A DNA stretch of 15,514 nt, taken from Acidobacteriota bacterium. GTDB taxonomy: Bacteria; Acidobacteriota; Blastocatellia; Pyrinomonadales; Pyrinomonadaceae. Below, piece by piece: positions 6,490 to 15,075 of the stretch. A program made the position numbers and the translations under genes. The DNA lies in assembly GCA_024640445.1 (NCBI GenBank), contig JAHEEZ010000068.1, positions 1-15,514 of the forward strand. The letters are read 5' to 3'. The notes beneath the pieces were generated by a model, which searched no databases, was not told the origin of the DNA, and saw nothing but the letters and a program-made list of their open reading frames with translations. Each line of letters starts with the position of its first letter. Position 1 is the first letter of the stretch.

Positions 6490-9135
6490 ATGACTCTTGA
6501 ACCGAACACCACCGTTTCACATTACAAGATCATTTCCTCCATCGGCAAAGGCGGGATGGGTGAGGTGTACAAAGCAAAGGATCTGGGGCTGGACAGAGAA
6601 GTAGCGATCAAAATTCTGCCTCCGGAATTTGCAGGTGAAAAGGATCGCCTATTGCGTTTTGAACAGGAAGCAAAGGCCACATCCGCTTTGAACCATCCGA
6701 ACATTCTTACGGTTTATGAGTTTGGATTGCACGAAGATTCACCATTTATCGTTGCCGAACTTCTGGAAGGAGAGGAACTCCGTGACCGGCTTGATGAAGG
6801 TTCGCTGTCGTTCCGGGATACGCTAAATTACGCCCGGCAGATAATCAGCGGTCTCGCAGCGGCGCATGAAAAAGGCGTCATTCATCGCGATCTGAAGCCG
6901 GAAAATATCTTCATTACGAATGACAACCGGATCAAGATACTCGATTTCGGGCTTGCAAAGATCCGGGAACCGTTAGTTGATGTACACGGTTCAGAGGACG
7001 CTACCAAGAAAGCGATCACCGAGAAGGGTGCCGTCATGGGAACCGCCGGTTATATGTCGCCTGAGCAGGTGCGCGGCGAGGCCATAGATCATCGGTCGGA
7101 TATTTTCTCTTTTGGAGTGCTGCTCTTTGAAATGCTTACAGGAAAGCGTTTGTTTGAAGGCAATTCGCTTGTCGAAACAATGCATGCGATCTTAAAAGAG
7201 GACGTGCCCGAGACGTTCGGCGAAGATGGGCCAACCATTCCGCCTGCCGTCGATAGCATCATGCGGCGGTGTCTTGAGAAGAAACGGGAACGCCGTTTTC
7301 ATTCCGCGCACGATCTCGGATTCGCACTTGAGGCGTTGTCTACATCGACGAGTTCGTCCGGCAGCGGCAATGCTTCCGTCCTCGCCGGCTTACCCGACAA
7401 CGAAGGTCCGTCCAGGCGATGGAGATATCCGGCGATCGCCGCCGCAATCCTGCTGCTCACGACTGCCGGAGTCGTGCTCTGGTTTTTCGGCTCCAAATGG
7501 CTGACTTCGGATTCCGATTCGATTGAAACAAAAGTCTCTTACCAACCCTTAACATTTGAAAAGGGATTTGTTTTCGCCGCCCGGTTTGCACCTGATGGCA
7601 AGACTGTTGTTTATAGCGCTGACTGGGAAGGGCAGCCTCGACAATTGTACGTAACCAGCGTTGATAGTCCTGAATACCGCCCGCTCGGTTTTCCGGGTGC
7701 CGACCTTCTGGGCATCTCGCCGTCGGGCGAACTCGCCGTCCTTACCGATTCACAAGTGCTTCTGGGCAATGCGTATTACCGGACCGGAACGCTGGCAAAG
7801 GCATCTCTAACGGGCGGAGCATCGCGTCCGGAGCTTGAAAACGTCCAGTTCGCGGACTTTGGCCCGAACGACGCCATGGCCGTCGCCCGCATCGAGAACG
7901 GGCGGTCGGCGGTCGAGTTCCCTGTCGGAAGTCCGGTTACGGAGAAAACGGATGTCTCGACAACTTCGAAGTATTCCACTCCCCGTGTATCACGCTCAGG
8001 AGATCACCTCGCATTTTTTGACACAACAAATGTGACCGGTGTTTTCGTGACGATCCTGGACGGTGCGAAAAAGCCGATCGCCAAGAGTCGTATTTATCGT
8101 GATTGGTGGGGGGTCGCATGGAAGTCACCGAACGAAGTATGGTTTGCGGCGGCTGAGGCGGCAGGTCGAGAGGTGGCTATTTTCGGTCTTGATACAGTTG
8201 GAAAAGAACGCACGATTATCCGCCTTCCCGGCTCAATCACCCTGCATGACATATCTCCGAACGGGGATGTGCTCATATCATTGGACCGAAACAATTCCGC
8301 GATTGAAATGATAGACGGCGCGAATCTGCCCAAAGATCGATCCTGGCGTGAGTTAAGCAGACTCGGCGGAGTATCTTCAAACGATACCGTGCTCATTAAC
8401 GAACTGGGCTACAGCGGCGGAACCTCAGGTTCAGTTCATATTTGGAAACCGGATGATACACAGTCCGTAAAGATTGCGGACGGAATCGGTCTTGCATTAA
8501 CGCCCGACGCCGGTAAAGCACTTGTCTCGTTGGAAGGACCTGAACCGACGGTTTCGATAGTACCAACGGGTGTCGGAAAACCACAGAAGCTGAAGTTGGA
8601 TTCTTTCACAAGGATTACATGGGGCAGTTGGCTGCCCGACGGAAGGATCCTTATACAAGCGAAGAGAACCGAAAGTGCAGACCCCCAGATCATCATTCTT
8701 ACTGCCGACGGACAGGATCCAACCCCGTTATTCCCTGCGGGCATTGCTGTTCCGGAATTCCGCGGCAGGACCGGATTTAGCGGAATATCGCCTGACGGCA
8801 CCCGAATGGTCGCCGCCGACGCGACCGGAAAGCCTGTGCTCTGCATGATCGGAACCGGGAAGTGTGAACCTATCAGGGGAATGGATGATAACGAGAGTCC
8901 GGCCGGGTGGAGTCCGGACGGATCGAATTTACTCGTCTATCAAAAGAAACCCGGTGAGATCGAGATCCACAAACTTGATCCTCGCTCCGGCAATAGATCC
9001 CTTTGGAAGAAGGTCAGTCCGTCAAGATCCTCAACCACCGGCATCTATTCGCTCTTCGTTTCGGCCAAAGGCACGATCGTCTACGGCTATCAGGAAGAAA
9101 CAAGCAAGCTGTATTTGGTCAGAGGTTTGAAGTAA
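6490..9135 (+). CDS. Receptor-like Ser/Thr protein kinase with divergent C-terminal propeller
   Basis: 881 residues. Complete kinase: glycine loop GKGGMGEVY (19-27), K41, HRDLKPEN (D134, K136, N139), DFG (152-154), SPE (190-192), with activation-loop threonines T172, T177 and T185. The juxtamembrane motif FHSAHDLGFALEAL followed by a Ser/Thr run is shared with the kinase just upstream, and the two kinase domains agree at about three quarters of positions by eye. One TM helix spans about 313-333 (preceded by SRRWR, N-in). The ~545-residue outer domain has fewer clear propeller signatures (FAPDGKTVVY, ISPNGDVLIS, LPDGRILI, ISPDGTRMVA, WSPDGSNLLV) and aligns poorly with its neighbours, so it probably senses something different. 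It contains only two cysteines, C785 and C792, which could form a disulfide. No good Shine-Dalgarno sequence precedes ATG 6490; a heptamer tract ends 5 nt upstream of it. The TAA stop is in frame with the next gene, 27 nt away. Confidence 0.95.
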   Translation: MTLEPNTTVSHYKIISSIGKGGMGEVYKAKDLGLDREVAIKILPPEFAGEKDRLLRFEQEAKATSALNHPNILTVYEFGLHEDSPFIVAELLEGEELRDRLDEGSLSFRDTLNYARQIISGLAAAHEKGVIHRDLKPENIFITNDNRIKILDFGLAKIREPLVDVHGSEDATKKAITEKGAVMGTAGYMSPEQVRGEAIDHRSDIFSFGVLLFEMLTGKRLFEGNSLVETMHAILKEDVPETFGEDGPTIPPAVDSIMRRCLEKKRERRFHSAHDLGFALEALSTSTSSSGSGNASVLAGLPDNEGPSRRWRYPAIAAAILLLTTAGVVLWFFGSKWLTSDSDSIETKVSYQPLTFEKGFVFAARFAPDGKTVVYSADWEGQPRQLYVTSVDSPEYRPLGFPGADLLGISPSGELAVLTDSQVLLGNAYYRTGTLAKASLTGGASRPELENVQFADFGPNDAMAVARIENGRSAVEFPVGSPVTEKTDVSTTSKYSTPRVSRSGDHLAFFDTTNVTGVFVTILDGAKKPIAKSRIYRDWWGVAWKSPNEVWFAAAEAAGREVAIFGLDTVGKERTIIRLPGSITLHDISPNGDVLISLDRNNSAIEMIDGANLPKDRSWRELSRLGGVSSNDTVLINELGYSGGTSGSVHIWKPDDTQSVKIADGIGLALTPDAGKALVSLEGPEPTVSIVPTGVGKPQKLKLDSFTRITWGSWLPDGRILIQAKRTESADPQIIILTADGQDPTPLFPAGIAVPEFRGRTGFSGISPDGTRMVAADATGKPVLCMIGTGKCEPIRGMDDNESPAGWSPDGSNLLVYQKKPGEIEIHKLDPRSGNRSLWKKVSPSRSSTTGIYSLFVSAKGTIVYGYQEETSKLYLVRGLK
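6520..6569 (+). repeat. Partial copy of the conserved block (first 50 nt)
   Basis: Matches 3657-3706 at 49 of 50 nt (C for T in the glycine-loop region), then diverges abruptly at the codons for YKAKD against YLAED. Its inner 26 nt (6535-6560) are also identical to the remnant at 12074-12099. Confidence 0.85.
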
Positions 9136-9162
9136 GAGTGCCTTGAACAACTAAGAGATCGA

Positions 9163-11994
9163 GTGGCAATTAAGAAAGATACAGTTATTTCGCATTACAA
9201 GATCATTTCCTCCATCGGTAAAGGCGGGATGGGCGAGGTGTATCTGGCCGAGGACACGAAACTCGACCGCAAGGTCGCGATCAAATTCCTCAACGCTGAA
9301 CTTACGGGCGATCCCGAGAAACTTGAGCGGTTCGAACAGGAGGCGAAGGCGGCCTCGGCGCTCAATCATCCGCATATTCTGACCATTTACGAGATCGGCG
9401 AAGAGGACGGCACGAAGTTCATCGCTACGGAATTCATCGAAGGGTCCACACTTCGCAAGCATATCGAAGCAAACGATCTTTCCCTGCTGCAATCCGTGAA
9501 CATCGCCCGCCAGGTAGCTGACGCGCTGACCGCCGCCCACGAAGCCCATATCCTCCACCGCGACATCAAGCCCGAGAACATAATGGTCCGCAGGGACGGC
9601 TACGCGAAGGTGCTCGACTTCGGACTCGCGAAACCAGTATCGCGTCCTGCCGAAGGCGAAGACCCGACCGTGCAGATGGTCAACACCGCTCCCGGAATGG
9701 TGATGGGAAGCGTAAAGTACATGTCACCGGAACAGGCCCGCGGAAAGGTCACCGACCAGAGAACGGACATATGGAGTCTGGGAGTAGTGCTATACGAGAT
9801 GGTGACGGGGCACAATCCCTTCGAGAGCGATAACGTCAGCGATTCGCTTGTGGCCGTTGTGACGAAGGAGCCGGAGCCGATCGAGAAGTATGTCAGCGGC
9901 GCGCCTTCCCTTCTCAAGGAAATCCTGGCGAAAACTCTGAAGAAAGATCCTTCGGAGAGATACGGATCGATGGCAGATCTCTCGGCCGACCTGAAGAAGG
10001 TGAAGTACGACCTCGAGCACGATTCGAACGAGAACCAAACGGTCAGGCTGGATGTCTCGGACGATAACCCGACTATCACGCAGCCTGCCGGGGCTGGGAA
10101 CACTGCGCAGGAACAAATTCAGCAGACAAACGCCACGGCAAGGGGAAAAAAGAAGGGATGGCCGATATTCGCCGTAGCGTTAACGGTCGTCATCGCTCTC
10201 TTCGCAGGCTGGTATTTCCTGCCGAACATGCTCAACGCCTCGAGCTCACCATTCGAGAAGATCAAGGTCGAGGAATTGACTTCTGCGCCGGTCATCGATG
10301 CCCCGGCCCTTTCTCCGGATGGCAGTCTCGTCGCATATGAAAAAGGGCTCGAGCCAGGGGTGAACGCGAAGAGGAGTCTGGTGGTAAGACAGATCGCCAC
10401 CGGCGCAGAAAACGAGATCTACTCGACCGAGGGAGAGAATTTCAATATCCAAACCTTCTCACCTGATGGTCAGTACATTTACTTCACCCTGAACGGCGAA
10501 GGCGACCGGCGGGATCTATACAGGATCGCAACGTTGGGGGGCACCCCTCAGAAGTTGAAAGACGGTTCGATAGGCAATTTCTCAATATCGCCGGACGGGA
10601 AGATGATGGCGTATCAGAACTTCGGCAGATCGACCCGAATCGACGTGCCCGTTCACGTGGCGAATATCGACGGTTCGAACGACCGGATCGTGCTGCGGAT
10701 GAGCGACATCGGCACCAGCCGGTTCGCGCTGCGAAACTGGTCGGCGGACAACAGAAGGCTCTTGCTTAGTTACCTTCCTGACGAACCGGGTCAGCCCCGA
10801 ACTGAAGAAGGAACTCGGAGGGGCCTGGCATCGTTCGACCTGAGCGATCCGGATCGCCCGGTGAAGGATCGCCTGGAGATCGTTAACGACTCTTCCTGGA
10901 GCAGTCTGGGCGCCAGCAGATGGATGCCAAATGGAGACGGCATAATCGCTACGGGAGGAAAACCCGGATCGCCGCGAAACCAGCTCTGGCACGTTTCATA
11001 TCCCGAAGGCTCGCTTCGTCAGATCACTAATGACTCAATTGATTATGGAGGGTTGGAGATATCGGGGGACGGCAGAAGCATCGTCGTCGTAAGCCTGATA
11101 TTGCCGGTTAGCCTCTGGTCGGTAGATCCGGCGACCCGGAAGGTCAGCGAACTCGGTACCGAGGATAAGACCATAGTCGGGAACACGCTCGCGGGACCGG
11201 TCAACGGAAAACTCTACTTCGTCAGGTCCATCAAGGAAAGCAGCGTTGTCTTTGAGATGGCCGAAGACGGCACGGGCCAAAAGGAAGTCTTTTCGATTCC
11301 TGACGAGATCCGGAACCTGACCATAACATCTGACGGAAATTACTTCATTGCATTGGTCCGATCGAAAGCCTCCTTTCAAACCGCACTTTACCGCTATGAC
11401 GCGGATGGCTCCAACCGGCTTAGGCTCTCAGGTGACATGGGATCCCTGGCCAACCTCAGTCCGGTGCTAACTGATGACGGACTTGTCCTCTTTGGCAGCA
11501 GACAGTTCAGCACTACCGACCCACGGAAGATCCAGACAGTGCCGTTGTCCGGGGGAGAAGTTAAGGAGTTGCAGTTCGAAAGCTCGGACGGAAATGACGA
11601 GCCCAGCCTCTCGCCGGACGGCAGGTTCCTTGCGTACAATGCAATGATCAGGGATGGTTCGACCGGAAAGACCAGGGACCTTCTCCGCGTGGTAGAGTTC
11701 AGCAACGGAAAGGTGGGAAAGAAGTTGCTGGAGAAGGAGTTCCCTTTCCGGGTCCCCAGGATCCGATGGACCCCCGACAGCAGCGCCATCGTCTATCAGA
11801 AGACCGACGATCCCAGATTCGACCTTTACAGATTAGATATCCCGGGCGGAACGGAGAAACAGATCAGCGAATTCAACCAGAACAACGGTGCCGGAGACTA
11901 TGTCTGGACCTCGGACGGAAAGAGGCTGCTGATCTTCAGACTTTCCCGGATCCAGAACCTCATCCTGATCAGGGACATTGGCGGGGGCGAGTGA
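9163..11994 (+). CDS. Receptor-like Ser/Thr protein kinase with PD40 beta-propeller (GTG start)
   Basis: 943 residues. The GTG at 9163 is the only start between the previous stop and the glycine loop, and it places the N-terminus exactly level with the other kinases. The upstream sequence AAGAGAT is a weak ribosome site. Kinase elements: GKGGMGEVY (19-27), K41, HRDIKPEN (D134), DFG (152-154), SPE (188-190). The usual P+1 threonine is serine (GSVKYMSPE, S183), and DIWSLG replaces the DIFSFG of its neighbours, so it belongs to another kinase subfamily. A polar linker leads to TM about 333-353 after RGKKKGW (N-in). The outer domain (366-943) has strands LSPDGSLVAY, FSPDGQYIYF, ISPDGKMMAY, LSPDGRFLAY and TPDSSAIVY. 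It is the full-length relative of the partial propeller at 1-1727, so the two may bind similar things. I find no cysteine in the whole protein. Its start carries the 95-nt block shared with the 3627 gene. Confidence 0.95.
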   Translation: MAIKKDTVISHYKIISSIGKGGMGEVYLAEDTKLDRKVAIKFLNAELTGDPEKLERFEQEAKAASALNHPHILTIYEIGEEDGTKFIATEFIEGSTLRKHIEANDLSLLQSVNIARQVADALTAAHEAHILHRDIKPENIMVRRDGYAKVLDFGLAKPVSRPAEGEDPTVQMVNTAPGMVMGSVKYMSPEQARGKVTDQRTDIWSLGVVLYEMVTGHNPFESDNVSDSLVAVVTKEPEPIEKYVSGAPSLLKEILAKTLKKDPSERYGSMADLSADLKKVKYDLEHDSNENQTVRLDVSDDNPTITQPAGAGNTAQEQIQQTNATARGKKKGWPIFAVALTVVIALFAGWYFLPNMLNASSSPFEKIKVEELTSAPVIDAPALSPDGSLVAYEKGLEPGVNAKRSLVVRQIATGAENEIYSTEGENFNIQTFSPDGQYIYFTLNGEGDRRDLYRIATLGGTPQKLKDGSIGNFSISPDGKMMAYQNFGRSTRIDVPVHVANIDGSNDRIVLRMSDIGTSRFALRNWSADNRRLLLSYLPDEPGQPRTEEGTRRGLASFDLSDPDRPVKDRLEIVNDSSWSSLGASRWMPNGDGIIATGGKPGSPRNQLWHVSYPEGSLRQITNDSIDYGGLEISGDGRSIVVVSLILPVSLWSVDPATRKVSELGTEDKTIVGNTLAGPVNGKLYFVRSIKESSVVFEMAEDGTGQKEVFSIPDEIRNLTITSDGNYFIALVRSKASFQTALYRYDADGSNRLRLSGDMGSLANLSPVLTDDGLVLFGSRQFSTTDPRKIQTVPLSGGEVKELQFESSDGNDEPSLSPDGRFLAYNAMIRDGSTGKTRDLLRVVEFSNGKVGKKLLEKEFPFRVPRIRWTPDSSAIVYQKTDDPRFDLYRLDIPGGTEKQISEFNQNNGAGDYVWTSDGKRLLIFRLSRIQNLILIRDIGGGE
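9190..9284 (+). repeat. 95-nt conserved block at start of kinase gene (copy 2)
   Basis: Partner of 3654-3748 in the GTG-start kinase gene, one mismatch. Identity ends within the codon for K41 (AAG against AAA). Confidence 0.9.
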
Positions 11995-12028
11995 CCGGGT
12001 CCGGCCTCTGACTTCGCCGCAAGTGATT

Positions 12029-12250
12029 GTGTCAATCGTAAGAGATACAGGGCTTTCCCATTGCCGCCTGTTATCCTCCATCGGCAAAGGCGGGATGGGA
12101 AAGATCTATTTCTCCCGGGACAGCAGACCCGATAGAATGGTCACGTTCAAAGTGTTCTTCACAGCCGACAAAGCCGAGGTATCTTAAACGCCTTCCGTAG
12201 GGGTCACGTCCGACGGAAAAGGATTTATCATTAGCGTGCGGCGAGTTTAG
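12029..12250 (+). pseudogene. Decayed kinase-propeller gene remnant
   Basis: From GTG 12029 the frame reads 52 residues to TAA 12185-12187. Residues 1-41 align without gaps to the N-lobe of the neighbouring kinases: DTGLSHC for DTVISHY, then LLSSIGKGGMGKIYF for the glycine loop, and a lysine at the VAIK position. Homology to the kinase N-lobe fades after this lysine. Past the stop, in the same frame, comes VTSDGKGFIISV (12203-12238) and a TAG at 12248-12250. This resembles propeller strands of the neighbours, such as VTPDGKYFVMS and ITSDGNYFIAL. I read it as a former kinase-propeller gene that lost nearly everything between the N-lobe and one propeller strand. The N-lobe assignment is firm. 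The propeller part is only about 12 residues and could be chance. The DNA at 12074-12099 (26 nt) is identical to 6535-6560 in the second full kinase gene. A short peptide could still be translated. Confidence 0.75.
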
Positions 12251-12279
12251 ATGGATATCTTTCTTGCTGACGGATTGAA

Positions 12280-15075
12280 ATGAGCTTAGAAACAGGCAAA
12301 ACGTTAGGCCACTACAAGATCGTATCGTCAATAGGCGCAGGCGGTATGGGTGAGGTGTATCTGGCCGAGGACACGAAACTCGACCGCAAGGTGGCGTTAA
12401 AGGTACTGCCCGCCGAGGTTGCGCAAGATTCCGGCCGGATGCAGCGTTTTATTCGCGAGGCCAAGGCCGCTTCGTCGCTCAATCATCCGAACATCGCTCA
12501 TATCTACGAGATCGGCGAAGACGAAGGGCTGAGTTACCTCGCGATGGAACTCGTCGATGGCAAAACCCTGCGTGAATTGATACATAACGGCAAGACCGAC
12601 CTCCGCACGCTGCTCAGTTATCTCGGACAGGCCGCTGACGGACTGGCGAAGGCGCACGCTTCCGGCATCGTCCATCGCGATCTCAAACCCGAGAACATCA
12701 TGGTTTCGTCGGACGGATTTGCGAAGATACTCGATTTCGGTCTCGCAAAGCTTGTCGAATCGCCGGTGAACGCCGACGCCGAGGACGCGACCGCGATGAT
12801 GCAGCCGCAGCTCTCGATGCCGGGTGTGATCATGGGAACCGCCGGGTATATGTCGCCCGAACAGGCAAAGGGGAAGGGCGAGATCGATCAGAGGTCGGAC
12901 ATTTTCTCGTTCGGCTGCGTCCTGTTCGAAGCCGCGACCCGGAGGCAGCCTTTCCCGGGCGACTCGGTCGTCGATACGCTTCATAAGATCATCAATGCGC
13001 CCGCACCGCTGATTGGCGAGTTAAACCCGGAGATTCCGGCCGATCTGCAGCGCGTCGTCCGCCGGTGTCTCGCCAAGGACCCGGACGACCGTTACCAGAC
13101 GATCAGAGATGTAGCGATAGAGCTCAAAGAGCTGCGGCGCGAGATGAGAACGGACGCCGAGCTTCACTATTCGTCGTCACCGTCGCCCCAAGTTAATACC
13201 GTCAGTAACGAAAACGCGACGGCGATGCTCTCGGATGTTCACTCTACCCAGAACAGCATGGGGCAGCAGCGTTCGAGCGCGGAATACATCGTCAGCGGGA
13301 TCAGGGATCACAAGCTCGCGGTCGGCGGCGTTGCGTTGGTCGTTGTCCTGGCGATCGCCGGCGCGGCATTCGGGCTTTACAAGTTTCTTGGCGCACAGGA
13401 AACGGCTGTTGGGCCTCTTCAGAACATGAAGATCACCAAGCTCACAGACACAGGCATGGCCGGGGATGCGGCGATCTCGCCCGATGGCAAGTATGTCGTG
13501 CATGTTAAGGAAGATGCCGGCCATCAGAGCCTCTGGGTCAGGCACATCGCCACGGGCAGCAACGTCCAGATCATCGCACCCCTCGAGGCTGATTACGGTC
13601 GAATGACGTTCACGCCCGACGGCAGCTACATCTATTTCGGCAGGCAAGGCAAGGATGATGAGAACCGCACGCTCTACAAGGTGCCGGTCCTGGGCGGCGA
13701 GCCGAAAAAGCTTAACTCGAATGTCAGCAGTGTGGTCACATTTTCACCGGACGGGAAGCGGATCGCCTTTGTCCGCTATCAGGGCGGCGACAGCGCTATG
13801 ATCACCGCTAATGAGGACGGCACCGGCGAGCAGCCGCTCGCGACACTAAAGAGACCTGAGTCTTTTAAGACCAGCGGACCCGCGTGGTCGCCGGATGGAA
13901 AGGTAATAGTCAACAGTACCAGGGCGGTCGACGATGGCGGCAACTACCAGAGAATGGTCGAGATACAGGTCGAAGACGGATCGATGAAACCGATCGGATC
14001 TTCGCGGTGGGCCGACTGCGGACAATTGGCCTGGGTTGCGGACGGCAGTGCCTTGATCGCGAACAATTTCGAGCTGGATTCGAACCTTTCTCAGGTCTAT
14101 CAGATCTCCTATCCGGGCGGCGACGTGCAAAGGATCACAAACGATTTGCTTTCCTATCACGGCATCAGCATGACCTCGGATTCCCGCTCGATCGTTGTCG
14201 TCGAAGAGGATCGTGTATCCAACATCTGGACGGCGCCGGACGGCGATACAAGCCGACCGAAACAATTGACGCGCGGCTCGGCAAAATGGGAGGGGCGTCC
14301 CGGGCTCAGGTGGACTCCCGATGGGAGGATCGTGTACAGCTCATACGCGAATGGACTTAATCCGATCATCTCGATCATGAACGGAGACGGCAGCGATCCC
14401 CGACAGTTGACGCAAAACCGCGGAGTGAACCCGGCGGTTTCTCCCGATGGGCGCTACGTGGTTTACAGTTCGCGATCGAAACCGGGTACGTTAGGCATAT
14501 GGAGAATGGATATTGACGGCGGCAACCCAAGACAGCTGGCCAATGATGGGGTTTGGCCCAACGTCTCACCTGACGGGCGCTGGGTGATCTATACTGCGGT
14601 TGTTTCCGGGGTTCCCCATATTTGGAAGGTCTCGATCGACGGCGGTGAACCAGTGCGGTTGACAGATTACTCTTCAAGCCTCGGGGTAGTCTCTCCCGAC
14701 GGCACGTCGATCGCCGGCATATACCGTGAGCAGGCGGGTTCTCCGCTTCAAATAGCCATGATTCCGTTTGAAGGCGGCCAGCCGACAAATTTGCTTGACC
14801 TTCCTCCAGGCTATAACACTGTAGAGAACATGACTGGTGCTCCTCAGAGTCTTCATTGGATGCCTGACGGCCGCTCGATCGCGTACATCGCCACGCGCGA
14901 CGGTGTTTCGAACATCTGGAGTATGCCGATCGACGGCGGCGCACCAAAACAGTTGACCAATTTCACTTCCGATCAGATCGCGTGGTTCGACCTGGACCGC
15001 GACGGCAAACCAACCCTCTTCTCACGGGGCGCGACGACCAAAGACGTCGTCCTGATCAGCGGATTCAGAAAATGA
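12280..15075 (+). CDS. Receptor-like Ser/Thr protein kinase with PD40/TolB-like beta-propeller
   Basis: 931 residues. Kinase elements: GAGGMGEVY (19-27), VALK with K41, HRDLKPEN (D134), DFG (152-154), a longer activation segment with T171 and T187, and SPE (192-194). A Ser/Thr/Asn/Gln-rich linker (about 298-335) precedes one TM helix (about 346-368). The outer domain is a very regular propeller: ISPDGKYVVH, FTPDGSYIYF, FSPDGKRIAF, WSPDGKVIVN, TPDGRIVYS, VSPDGRYVVY, VSPDGRWVIY, VSPDGTSIAG and MPDGRSIAY. It is distantly related to the propellers at 1-1727 and in the 9163 gene (VRHIATG for VRQIATG, and the TPDGSYIYF strand). ATG 12280 has no strong Shine-Dalgarno sequence but places the N-terminus level with its paralogs. 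The 285 bp between this gene and the previous one hold the remnant. Its TGA overlaps the next gene's ATG by 4 nt. Codons 23-38 are encoded by a DNA patch identical to the 3627 gene. Confidence 0.95.
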   Translation: MSLETGKTLGHYKIVSSIGAGGMGEVYLAEDTKLDRKVALKVLPAEVAQDSGRMQRFIREAKAASSLNHPNIAHIYEIGEDEGLSYLAMELVDGKTLRELIHNGKTDLRTLLSYLGQAADGLAKAHASGIVHRDLKPENIMVSSDGFAKILDFGLAKLVESPVNADAEDATAMMQPQLSMPGVIMGTAGYMSPEQAKGKGEIDQRSDIFSFGCVLFEAATRRQPFPGDSVVDTLHKIINAPAPLIGELNPEIPADLQRVVRRCLAKDPDDRYQTIRDVAIELKELRREMRTDAELHYSSSPSPQVNTVSNENATAMLSDVHSTQNSMGQQRSSAEYIVSGIRDHKLAVGGVALVVVLAIAGAAFGLYKFLGAQETAVGPLQNMKITKLTDTGMAGDAAISPDGKYVVHVKEDAGHQSLWVRHIATGSNVQIIAPLEADYGRMTFTPDGSYIYFGRQGKDDENRTLYKVPVLGGEPKKLNSNVSSVVTFSPDGKRIAFVRYQGGDSAMITANEDGTGEQPLATLKRPESFKTSGPAWSPDGKVIVNSTRAVDDGGNYQRMVEIQVEDGSMKPIGSSRWADCGQLAWVADGSALIANNFELDSNLSQVYQISYPGGDVQRITNDLLSYHGISMTSDSRSIVVVEEDRVSNIWTAPDGDTSRPKQLTRGSAKWEGRPGLRWTPDGRIVYSSYANGLNPIISIMNGDGSDPRQLTQNRGVNPAVSPDGRYVVYSSRSKPGTLGIWRMDIDGGNPRQLANDGVWPNVSPDGRWVIYTAVVSGVPHIWKVSIDGGEPVRLTDYSSSLGVVSPDGTSIAGIYREQAGSPLQIAMIPFEGGQPTNLLDLPPGYNTVENMTGAPQSLHWMPDGRSIAYIATRDGVSNIWSMPIDGGAPKQLTNFTSDQIAWFDLDRDGKPTLFSRGATTKDVVLISGFRK
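12346..12392 (+). repeat. Partial copy of the conserved block (last 47 nt)
   Basis: Identical over 47 nt to 3693-3739, covering MGEVYLAEDTKLDRKV, inside a kinase gene whose sequence on both sides is clearly different. The preceding 36 nt differ from the 3627 gene at roughly a third of positions. Confidence 0.88.

Noticed and set aside
11978..12028. ATG at 11978 as start of the remnant
   Set aside because: It lies inside the end of the 9163 gene, and the residues it adds have no kinase homology. Homology begins exactly at GTG 12029, level with the other N-termini.
12224..12250. Possible -35/-10 pair (TTATCA and TTTAGA) before the 12280 gene
   Set aside because: Spacing is about 15 nt, both boxes are poor matches, and the bases overlap the remnant's propeller-like stretch. 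No promoter in the window could be supported.
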